Below, one piece after another: positions 50,499-60,100 of a stretch of DNA of 64,000 nucleotides (the stretch's first letter is position 1; the number at the start of each line of letters is the position of its first letter). The stretch spans positions 1-64,000 of the forward strand of contig DAKD01000027.1 of assembly GCA_002499085.1 (NCBI GenBank). Reading direction: 5' to 3'. The notes beneath the pieces are model-generated. The model ran no database searches and was not told the DNA's origin. It worked only from the letters and a program-made list of their open reading frames with translations. Origin of the DNA: Methanomassiliicoccales archaeon UBA280 (GTDB lineage: Archaea; Thermoplasmatota; Thermoplasmata; SG8-5). Made by a program: the position numbers and the translations under genes.

Positions 50499-51295
50499 GG
50501 TGGCTGAGCAAGATAAGCTCCGCGGACCTGCTCACTCTCTTCAACGGGCTCCTGGGCATGCTGGCCATAACCTACATCCTGGACGGGAACCATGTCTTCG
50601 CTGTCATGCTGATATTCATGGCCGTGATCGTCGACGGAATGGACGGCATGGCCGCCCGCAGGTTCCGCAAGAAGCATGATTTCGGCAGGTTCCTTGATTC
50701 GATATCCGATGCTGTCTCTTTCTGCCTGGCGCCCGGCATCCTGATCTACAGCAATTATTATGACGCGGCTTTGGGCAGCGCCTGGTCCTCTTTGTCCAAC
50801 GCAGTCTGCGTACTGGGCAGCGTCATGTTCGTGGGCTTCGGCCTGCTCAGGCTGGCGAGGTTTGCCGGCAAGGACTACATGTCATCCGGGTTCAGGGGGC
50901 TTCCGACTCCTGCGGCTGCCCTGCTCGTAATAATTCCCTGCATGCTCTGGGGCCACTGGGATTTCAACCCATTCTCACTGAGCTACGAACTATACCCGGT
51001 TGTGGCGTGGGTCATAATCCTGTCAATCGTCATGGTGTCCGACATCCCATATCCGAAGATAAGGGGCAGAGCCGCGCTGGCTGTCGGCACGATATTGGCA
51101 ACCTGCATCCTCATCATGGGAATGTACATCATCGAGACCGGGCTCGAGCTGCCGTTTGTCCAGGTTTTCTTTGTCATGTGGGTCCTGCTCCTCTGCTATC
51201 TCCTGGCCGGGCCCGTGTACGAGGTCACCAGGCCGGGATACGTGAAACCCGAGAAGCGCCGGAAAAGGCGGCTGAAACGCCGTCAGCCAAACTGA
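50495..51295 (+). CDS. pssA: Archaetidylserine synthase (CDP-alcohol transferase)
   Basis: This 266-residue membrane enzyme transfers serine onto a CDP-activated archaeal lipid. The complete CDP-alcohol phosphotransferase signature DGxxARx8Gx3Dx3D is visible from DGMAARRF to FLDSISD near residues 50-72, and about seven hydrophobic helices follow. Translation most likely starts at the TTG at 50495, whose TTGA overlap with the decarboxylase stop indicates coupling; upstream residues in that frame do not fit the family. The basic tail (KRRKRRLKRRQPN) should sit in the cytoplasm. Confidence 0.92.
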   Translation: MRWLSKISSADLLTLFNGLLGMLAITYILDGNHVFAVMLIFMAVIVDGMDGMAARRFRKKHDFGRFLDSISDAVSFCLAPGILIYSNYYDAALGSAWSSLSNAVCVLGSVMFVGFGLLRLARFAGKDYMSSGFRGLPTPAAALLVIIPCMLWGHWDFNPFSLSYELYPVVAWVIILSIVMVSDIPYPKIRGRAALAVGTILATCILIMGMYIIETGLELPFVQVFFVMWVLLLCYLLAGPVYEVTRPGYVKPEKRRKRRLKRRQPN

Positions 51296-51311
51296 GGGAC
51301 GGGCGAAACCT

Positions 51312-51345
51312 TTTATATCCACACCCGTTAATACACACAGGGTGA
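51312..51345 (+). promoter_or_regulatory. pdxS promoter and ribosome binding site
   Basis: TTTATAT at 51312-51318 predicts initiation near 51340. GGTGA at 51341-51345 lies 4 bp before the TTG start codon of pdxS. Confidence 0.5.
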
Positions 51346-51349
51346 GCCA

Positions 51350-52366
51350 TTGCCACTGAACCTGGACATTGAGAAACTGAGATACGGGACAGAACTCCTC
51401 AAGAGAGGGTTTGCGAAGATGCAGAAGGGCGGCGTCATCATGGATGTGACCAACCGCGAGCAGGCCATAATCGCCGAGGAAGCGGGCGCGGTCGCAGTCA
51501 TGGCTCTTGAAAGGGTGCCGGCCGACATCCGCAGGGACGGGGGCGTGGCCAGGATGGCAGACCCGAACAAGATTCAGGAGATTCTGGACTCGGTATCCGT
51601 GCCTGTCATGGCAAAATGCCGCATCGGGCATTTCGCAGAGGCCAGGGTGCTGGAGCATATGGGCGTCGACATGATCGACGAGTCAGAGGTTCTCACTCCC
51701 GCAGACCCGTTCTTCCATGTGAACAAGGCAGACTTCAAGGTTCCGTTCGTTTGCGGGGCGACACACCTGGGCGAGGCCGTGCGCAGGATAGCGGAGGGCG
51801 CAGCCATGATCCGCACGAAGGGCGAGGCCGGAACGGGCAATGTCATAGAGGCAACGAGGCATCAGAGGCTCATCCAGGAGATGATTGACAAGCTCTCGCA
51901 CCTGTCGGAGAACGAACTCAACAGCGTGGCCAAGACCTATGCGGCACCTTTCGGCAAGCTCGAGAGGGCAGTAAGGTCGCAATGGAGCGATGCCGAGACG
52001 CCGGGCGAATATGCCGTATTCGGCGGGATAACCATGTCCGAATGGGAGGCCAGGGTGAGGGCGCTTCTGGTCGAGATCAGGGACTTGAAGAGGCTGCCTG
52101 TGGTCAATTTCGCGGCCGGCGGCATAGCAACGCCTGCGGACGCCGTTCTGATGATGCAGTCCGGCTCGGACGGCGTTTTCGTCGGCTCCGGGATATTCAA
52201 ATCCAAGAATCCGAAGGAGAGGGCCAAGGCCATTGCCGAAGCGGTCGCCCATTTCGACGACCCCGCGGTTGTAATGGAAGTGTCAAAGGGCCTCGGGGAC
52301 GCAATGCCGGGCATGAACATCGATGACATTCCGGCGGAGAAGAGGCTTCAGGAGAGAGGCTGGTAG
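51350..52366 (+). CDS. pdxS: Pyridoxal 5'-phosphate synthase lyase subunit PdxS
   Basis: This 338-residue TIM-barrel enzyme makes PLP from ribose 5-phosphate, glyceraldehyde 3-phosphate and ammonia. The catalytic lysines are in VMAKCRIGHF near residue 86 and IRTKGEAGTGN near residue 155, and the phosphate-binding FAAGGIATPADA segment is present near residue 256. It starts at TTG. The glutaminase partner PdxT is not found in this window, so it must lie elsewhere or ammonia is used directly. A KaiC-like gene follows 9 bp downstream in apparent operon. Confidence 0.96.
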   Translation: MPLNLDIEKLRYGTELLKRGFAKMQKGGVIMDVTNREQAIIAEEAGAVAVMALERVPADIRRDGGVARMADPNKIQEILDSVSVPVMAKCRIGHFAEARVLEHMGVDMIDESEVLTPADPFFHVNKADFKVPFVCGATHLGEAVRRIAEGAAMIRTKGEAGTGNVIEATRHQRLIQEMIDKLSHLSENELNSVAKTYAAPFGKLERAVRSQWSDAETPGEYAVFGGITMSEWEARVRALLVEIRDLKRLPVVNFAAGGIATPADAVLMMQSGSDGVFVGSGIFKSKNPKERAKAIAEAVAHFDDPAVVMEVSKGLGDAMPGMNIDDIPAEKRLQERGW

Positions 52367-52375
52367 GGGTAATCC

Positions 52376-53254
52376 ATGAACAAGATAAAGAGCGGGGTTT
52401 ACGGCCTTAACACGCTGCTGGACGGCGGCATCAATGAGAATTCCGCCACTGTCGTGATAGGCTGCTCCGGTGCAGGAAAGACCACGCTTGCAACCCAGTT
52501 CATCAGGCGCGGCCTCGAGCTGGGCCAGGAGGGCATCTTCGTCAGCCTTGATGAGAACAAGGAGCAGATAATCAAGGAAGCTGTCCAGATGGGCTGGAAG
52601 AAGATTGTGGATTACATTGACGAGGAGAAGCTGGTTTTCATCGATGCCTCGGGACATGAGTTCTCGGCTTTCATCAGGAAGGAGTTGCCTTCCTTTGTCG
52701 CGGACTGGAAAGGCGCGAACGCCAGGATATCCATCGACCCGCTCACGCCTGTCATGTGGTCCACGGCCGACAGGTACGAGCAGCGCGAGCTCATAGGCTT
52801 CATGCTGAAGGAGACGAGGAAAGTGGGTACCGTCCTGGCCACGCTTGAGGAGCACGGCATGGCCGGCGATTTGTCGGGCAATGAGACAGTGATCCCCATG
52901 TACCTTGCAGACTGCGTGATACATCTCAAGAGCATACACACCCCGGAAGGTGGCCTGCAGAGGCGGCTCAAGATCCTGAAGTGCAGGAGCAGCAGGCACA
53001 GCAAGACCGAGCACAGGTATTCCATAGTGAAAGGACTGGGAATCGTGGTGGACCCGGAGAGGTCCAGCTTGCTTCCGTCGAAGAAGATGCCTGACCAGTT
53101 CAGGAAAATCCTCGAGCAGAAGAAGGATTCCATCCCGAGCAGGGTATATACCAGGCTTACAGAGGCCCTCGAGGAGCTTAGGGACGACGACTTCTCCGAG
53201 ATAGAGCTGGACACGCTTGTCCGCGAGATAATTGCCGAGTACAGCAGCGACTGA
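52376..53254 (+). CDS. KaiC/RadA-like ATPase
   Basis: This 292-residue RecA-superfamily ATPase has a single KaiC-like domain. The Walker A motif is VIGCSGAGKTTLA near residue 30, a conserved EN-type turn is SLDENKEQI, and the Walker B strand is ARISIDPLTPV near residue 121. The second half (~190-292) has no recognised domain and ends in acidic helices. Such proteins act in archaeal signalling and regulatory switches. Co-transcription with pdxS, 9 bp upstream, looks likely; the reason for the pairing is unclear. Confidence 0.8.
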   Translation: MNKIKSGVYGLNTLLDGGINENSATVVIGCSGAGKTTLATQFIRRGLELGQEGIFVSLDENKEQIIKEAVQMGWKKIVDYIDEEKLVFIDASGHEFSAFIRKELPSFVADWKGANARISIDPLTPVMWSTADRYEQRELIGFMLKETRKVGTVLATLEEHGMAGDLSGNETVIPMYLADCVIHLKSIHTPEGGLQRRLKILKCRSSRHSKTEHRYSIVKGLGIVVDPERSSLLPSKKMPDQFRKILEQKKDSIPSRVYTRLTEALEELRDDDFSEIELDTLVREIIAEYSSD

Positions 53255-53310
53255 GTTCTGGCAAATCATTTTATCCGTGGCGCATTTATCAAGCTGTCGG
53301 AGAAGGCAGG

Positions 53311-54021
53311 ATGAGCGAGGGAATTGGAAAAGCGCTGGCAAATGCCATTAGGGACGAGCCGGTCTTGGCGGCTGAAGCCCGTGGCCGGCATGTTTTCCAG
53401 AATTCGAACAGGCGCGGCGTTTTCACCTTGCTTACGGAGAATCCCTGCATGGGAGTGGGCATGCTGGCATCAATCACGGGCCTATCCAAGAATTCAGTTA
53501 AGTGGCATCTTGAGGCGCTTGTCAAGGCAGGGTATCTCGTCAGATTCGGAGCGGGAAGGGGCAATGTGTTTTACCCGGAGGGGCTGATAAGCCAGGAAAC
53601 GGCCGGGCTGTTCCTCGTCATAAACAGCCCGAGGCAGAGCAGCCTGTTCAGGGGAATCGTCGCCAGACCCGGGCTTTCGCAGCGCGACATAGCGACCATC
53701 CATGGGAAAAGCAGGCAATGGGTGGCCGCCTCGATGAAGACGCTGGAACAGGCAGGCCTTGTGAGCGGCGTGGCTGACGGCGCGCACACAAGGTATTACC
53801 CGACCAGACTGCTTCCTGACATGGCCGACGGTTTCTACAGGGCCTCGAAGGATTTCGGGGACTACATGCTCAAGAAGCTGGGCCGGGAGGGCGGCGCAGC
53901 CCCGGCAGTGGTGAAACACGGCCTTGACAGGATATTGGTCGAAGTGGGCCATCAATCCAGCAGGTTCAATATCGAGATAGGCGTCAATCCCTACCTAACC
54001 TGTCTCGGGTGTAAAATTTAA
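53311..54021 (+). CDS. Double winged-helix transcription regulator
   Basis: This 236-residue protein has two helix-turn-helix modules. The first spans about residues 32-88 (GVFTLLTENPCMGVGMLASI; LSKNSVKWHLEALVKAGYLV) and the second residues 105-165 (IVARPGLSQRDIATIHGKSR; AASMKTLEQAGLV). Each ends in a wing-like strand. The C-terminal ~70 residues could dimerise or sense a ligand and contain a lone CLGC pair. Promoter-like ATTTTATCC precedes the gene. It lies 95 bp upstream of the giant surface gene on the same strand and is the obvious candidate to regulate it. Confidence 0.78.
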   Translation: MSEGIGKALANAIRDEPVLAAEARGRHVFQNSNRRGVFTLLTENPCMGVGMLASITGLSKNSVKWHLEALVKAGYLVRFGAGRGNVFYPEGLISQETAGLFLVINSPRQSSLFRGIVARPGLSQRDIATIHGKSRQWVAASMKTLEQAGLVSGVADGAHTRYYPTRLLPDMADGFYRASKDFGDYMLKKLGREGGAAPAVVKHGLDRILVEVGHQSSRFNIEIGVNPYLTCLGCKI

Positions 54022-54092
54022 CAATTAGTTGTACCAATGAAGTTAGATTTAAAGACTATCAATGTTAATTGTAAAACTACAATGCCTATATA
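54019..54092 (+). promoter_or_regulatory. Giant gene promoter with operator-like site
   Basis: The TATA box CTATATA (54086-54092) is centred 28 bp before the ATG at 54117, so the message is probably leaderless. At 54028-54038 GTTGTACCAAT repeats exactly 11 bases of one 18-bp site before the SBP 3 operon (31742-31752 on the minus strand). The wider element TAACAATTAGTTGTACCAAT has near-palindromic ACAA/TTGT arms. Confidence 0.5.
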
Positions 54093-54116
54093 GTTTGCAG
54101 TGCAGGTACATGCAGA

Positions 54117-57100
54117 ATGTATCAGACAGATGATGACCTTGTCGAGCTTCTGCTCATACCGAAAGTCGGGAGAGCGCGCGCCAGGTCGCTTTTCAATGCC
54201 GGCTTCAAAACTCTCGATGATCTTGCCCGCGCAAAGCCCGAACAACTCCTTGGCATTCCCGGAATAAGCCAGGGCATTGCCGCCGGGATCATAGAGTCTG
54301 CCAACGGCATGCTCATCTCGAAGCCTGCCGACGAGAGGCTCGAGTCGAAATCCGGTATCGACATCTGCCCCCTGTGCGGGTCCATGGTCAGCGCCGGCGC
54401 CAAGGTCTGCAACGGCTGCGGAGTGACCTTCAGCGACGAGGTGGAGGACCTGACCCAGGAACTTGGGGCCCGTGAAGGGGAGGAAGGGCATGACGGATTC
54501 TGGTACAGAGACCAGGGAAAATTGTTCATCTGCCCGGAATGCGGCTCCCTTGTCGCGGACGGGAGCCAGGCATGCCCGAACTGCGGTGTGCGCTTCGAGG
54601 AGGGCGGAGATGAGGAGCTGGAGCCGCCAGCACCGGCCGCCGGAGACGCGGACGGGTTCTGGTACAAGTCCGGCTCGAAGATATCCATGTGCCCGAACTG
54701 CGGCTCTTTCCTCAGCGGGGATGCTGCGAGCTGCACGTCCTGCGGCCTCGTGTTCGAGGCGGGCGAGGAGGAGGAGCTGGAGCCGGAAAAATTCACATGC
54801 CCCATGTGCAAAAAAGACCTCCATCCTGGCGCGGACAGATGCGAAGGGTGCGGATTCGACTTCTCCGCGGAGAAGGACAAGGACGGGTTCTGGTACAAGG
54901 AACAGGGAGGCCTGTTCATGTGCCCGAACTGCGGCGCATTCATACCCAGAGACGCCGAGAGATGCAGCATATGCAATTCAGTCCTCGAGGTTGGCGAGGA
55001 GGAGGATGTGCCTCAGCCCCAGGCTGTGCTCTGCCCGATGTGCGGCATTCCGGCGCCGGCCGGTGCCGGGAAATGCGCAAGCTGCGGGTTCGACTTCTCC
55101 GAGGAGAAGGACAAGGACGGGTTCTGGTACAAGGACTCGGTGGCGCTTTTCATCTGCCCGATGTGCGGGGCCTTCATGTCCGAGGCGGCGGATAAATGCG
55201 CAAACTGCGGGGCTGTGTTCGAAGAGGACGGGGCGGAAAAGGAGACCGCGAGAGATATTGTTCCCGACATGGCCGCGAAAATAACCGTGGAAAAGGAGGC
55301 AGATGAACTCATCGAGATGATGGAGATCGAGGAGGAGCTCGATGCCGCCACAAAATCGGGTCCCCGGGATTCTCAAGACCTGCCCGCCGATGGGGAGACT
55401 GTTGCGCCTGTGCCCGCTTCCGATTCTCTCGTGCTGTGCCCTGTTTGCGGTGCGTTTTCAAGATCCGGCGGGACCAAATGCCCTGCATGCGACGCCGTGT
55501 TCGACGACATAGAGGACATGGAGCTTGCGGGTGTCAGACCCGCGAGAGCCGCAGATGCAGAATTGGCTAGCGAGATGGCGGCCGAGATCCGGGAGATCGA
55601 GGCTGAGCTCCTCGAACCGGCCAAGCCCATGAAATCGGAGAGGGGCGGCGTTTCCAAGGACTTCCTGGACAGGTGGAAGAGGCTTGACGGGAACGGTGGG
55701 GTTTCTGGACAGGCAGGCAAGAGGTCTGCCAAGCCCACGGATGCGGAAATTGAAAAGGAGCTGGGCCTGGACGGCCTACCGCGGGCCGAGGACCTGTCTT
55801 CGCAGATTGACGAGGCCGAGCTGGAGGCGGGCATAGACGAGATGGCAGGCAAGCCCAAACCTGCGGGATTCTGGATCCAGAGGGCGAGAGAACTTGCCGC
55901 TGGCGGGCAGGTGGAGGAGGCAGTTGCATGTCTTGACAGGGCTGCGGAAACAGACCCGGACAGGGAGCTGGAGTACAAGCGGCTGATGCTCGAGCTGATG
56001 GGAGTTGGCTACCCCGAGGCAAAGGTTGACATTTCAGAGATTGCGGCGATAGACGACATAGGAGAGCTGAAAATAGACAGGGAGCTTCTCTCGGGAAAAA
56101 CAGAGAGAAGGTTGGCTGAGATAGACCGCGAACTGGACAGGGAGCCGGGAAACAGCGCGCTCTGGCAGGAGAAGGGGGAGCTTCTGGAGAAGCTGGGGCG
56201 CCATGAGGAGGCTGTCCAGTGCTTCGACACCTCCATCAGCATGACATACGCGGAGCTCAGGAAGGAGACGAAGGACGCGCACAGGCATGTCCCCCAGATA
56301 GGCATCGGGCTGACAAACGGCCAGGGCCGCGTGAACGGCCGCGTGAACGGGCTTCTCATCCAGCGCGGGCTTTCCAGGGGAGAGACCAATGGCCTTGCCG
56401 ATGGAAGGACAAACGGCCGCGTGAACGGGCTCAGGGTCCCGAGGGGCAAGATCAACGGCATGGTTAACGGACTTTCTGGCAGGGTGAACGGCCTAACTAA
56501 CGGCAAGATCAACGGAACAGGACTGGTCAGCGGCAGGACAAACGGAAGGACCAACGGCCGCATTAACGGCACTGGTATGATAAACGGCGCCGGCATGGTC
56601 AACGGCTCCAGAGGCCTCATCAACGGCGGGCTAGTGAACGGCCTGGGCCTCGTTAACGGAGAGGCAATGGTCGGCGGCTCCGGCGTCCTTCGCAGGATGA
56701 GGAGAAGGCGCAGGGAGCGCATAATGTGGCGGTACAGGCTCACGGCAATGGCCCTTTTCGTCACGCTGGTGCTGATGCTCTCCATGCTTGGGAACCTGAT
56801 GGTCGAAGAGGAGTCGGGCGCAATTCACATTGACGGCAGCTTCGCAGACTGGGACGGAGTGCGGATTTACAGCAACTTCCTCGGAGCGCCGGTGAGCCCG
56901 AACCTGAGGATCCTCGAAACAGGGATGGTGCTCGAGGAGGATTCGGTCAAAGCCAGGGTGCTGTTCGAGGGACAGCCTTTCAATGCGGCCGATGGGGCGG
57001 TCGATTCTGTATGGGCGTTCATAGACCTTGACGGCGACCCGGCCACCGGGTACATCCTGGAGGGAATGGGCGCAGACCTGGCCGCGGAGATGTACGGCTG

Positions 57101-60100
57101 GAACGGCACTGTCATGGGCACCAATCTCCACAGGTTCGACGGCACGCTTAACAGGAGCGACTGGAACGGATTCTACAATGCCGGTTCCGTTGACTGCGAG
57201 TTAGGGGGCAACGGCCTCGAGGCAAGCCTGCGCATACCCCGCGACATGGCAGCGAGCGTGAATGACCCCGGCATGCTCGTCATGACGCTGGACTCGGAGG
57301 GAAACTCCGATGTCACGGACTATTTCATGTCAGAGTCCGCGGGGGGAAATGCAGCCACGTTCAGGCATTCCGGGGCCGACATCCTCACCCAAGGAACTGC
57401 CGCAACCCTGGGCGAGCTTACATTGAGCGCACATTCCGCGAACGGGGCAGAGTTCCGGAGCCTGGATTTCACTGCAGAGGGAACCTTCATGCCGGACATT
57501 TCCCTGATCGGCTCGGACGGCAGCGAAATACCTGTTCGCCCGTCTGTATCCGGAAATACTCTTTCCCTCGAATTCGTGCATCCCCTGGTTCTGGAATACG
57601 GCACGGCTGTTACATTGACTCTTGAGGCAAGCATCCCCCTAGCGGCCGCGGGAACTCTGGGCCTCAGGCTTGATAGCGCCAATGCAACTGACGGGGCCAG
57701 AGTGCGCAACCTGAATTCGAAGCTGCACAACCTGGGCATGCCGGAAGACATGACAGTGGACGGGGCCTTCGGAGACTGGGCATATTCGCCGGCAAACCCT
57801 GACAGGGCCGGAGATGTGATTTCCGGCTCGGGGAACCGGGATTTCATCAATTCGAACGTTGACCTTGCGGACGCAAGGCTTGCTGACGATGGCGTCAGCC
57901 TGTTCTTCTACGCCTCGGTTCATGGCGTTATGATGGGCGGCTCCGAAATCCCGACGATAAGGTCCAGGCCGGGACTGCCGGGGCCGGCCGGCGAGGCTGA
58001 CTCGGACAGGGATTCTGTGCCTGACAGGCTTGACACCCTCTACCTGGACTTCAACAATGACGGGATTCCCGATTCCGAATCCGTCATGCCGGATGACGCC
58101 CCGGACCTTGACGGCGACGGCATTGCGGATTATCCGGGCGGACCAGATTGGTGGCTGAACACCACCATACCCGCGGATGTCGAGGCGCCGTACGGCGGCT
58201 CCTTTGTCTCGGTGTACATAGGGCCGGTCGACGTGTCCCACCGGGAGAATCTTGGCGACGACAGGGCCTACATCATGTTCGATACCGATGAAAATCCGGC
58301 GACAGGAAGCAACCTGAGGGGCGCTCCCGGGGTGGAGTACGCCGTCGTGATAAGCGGAAAGCAGAACCGCATAATGGCAGCCGAGCTCTACGTCAGCGAC
58401 CCAAGTCACTTGCCCACCGGCTGGAGGTTTGTGAGGGATGTTTCTGCGGCAACGGACTGGACCAGGCTGGAGGGCGCGGTTCAATATTCGGCGCTCGGCC
58501 TCGGCCCGGGCGGCAATTTCACGGCCTACATGGCCCTGGAGGACTGGAACGGAGCCGGCGATATCTCCGATGAAAACCTGGGAGCCTCGGATTTGCCGGC
58601 ATCGCCTTCCGGGACGCGTTCGCCTGCCGGTGACTATGTCGTCATAAACGAGATAATGCCCGCCCCGGACACAGGGGAGTGGATAGAGCTGTGCAACCCA
58701 ACCTCGGGTCCGATAAACATCGGCGGATTGAGGCTGCGCATCGGAAACAGGGATCTCATCGTATTTCCTGCGAACACGATACTCGGGGCCTTCGGGTCAG
58801 GAACCGAATATTATCTTGCGACATTCTACGGCTGGAGGGACGATATCCCCAACGGCGGCGGAACAGTCCTGTTCCAGTGGGACAGCCCTGGGCCAGGCTG
58901 GACGACGCGCGATTCGTTCACTTACACCGCTGTTCTGGCAGGCCAGAGCTATGCCAGGCTCAAGAACTCCACCTGGGGCATGCCCCTTGACACGGACTCG
59001 ACCGCGGACCTGTACGCTTCCCTTCTTCCGAGCCCGGGTGCCCCGAACGACAGGACCAGGCCCATCATCAATGCCGACAAGAATGCCGACGCAGAGTACG
59101 GCATGCCGGGCGATTCCGTAGTTTACACGATATGGTACAACAACACCGGCGACGGCAATGCCAGGCATGTCTGGGTGAATGATACGATCCCGACAGGCTT
59201 GACATACCAGTCCTCGAGCCTTCCTTATGCGTCATACTCGGGCCAGACCTATTGCTGGTACTTCTCCCACGTTGCTCCGGGGACCCATTCCTTCACTGTC
59301 ACGGCCACCATCGATGCCGGCGTGCCCTCAGGCACTGTTCTGACGAACATGGTTCAGATCCAATACACTGACCAACTTTCAAGGCCCATGGGCACAACCT
59401 CGGACACTTGGGACGTCACCGTCCAGGTCCCTCCGCCGGTTATTACTCTGATCAAGACTGCCTCCTACACCAACCCGTCCCCGGGCGACGACGTTGATTT
59501 CACGATTTACTACAACAACACCGGAACCGGAACCGCAACCAATGTTTGGCTGAATGACACGCTCCCTGCCGGAATGACGTATATCGCAGCGACTCCTGTG
59601 CCGGACTCGGTCGCCGGCCAGATCATCTTCTGGCATTTCCAGAGCTTGGCCCCGGGAAATTATCAGCTCACTGTGACGGCGCAGGTCGGAGCCGCTGTTC
59701 CGGTCGGCACAGTGATGACCAACACTGTCGACTGCGACTACACGGATTCGTCCGACGACCCGATTCCGGGGCTGACTGCCTCGGCAAGCGTCACGGTGAC
59801 TGACCCCCTCAGCAGGATTGTCATGAACGAGATTTCCGTCCAAGGAAACGACAACGAATGGGTGGAGGTGTGCAACCCCACCTCGACCCCTATCGATGTG
59901 AGCGGGTGGCGCATCAGGGCCGGAACTGTGACGGTATACACATTCCCCGCAGGCACGATACTTGGAGCCTGGGGCTCCGGTTCAGAATATTTCGTGGCCG
60001 ATACGGGCGGCGGCAATGATTTCGGCAACGGAGGCGGAACAGTACAGCTCCAGCGGCGAATAGGTTTGGTCTGGACGACCATGGACCAGACAACCTACCC

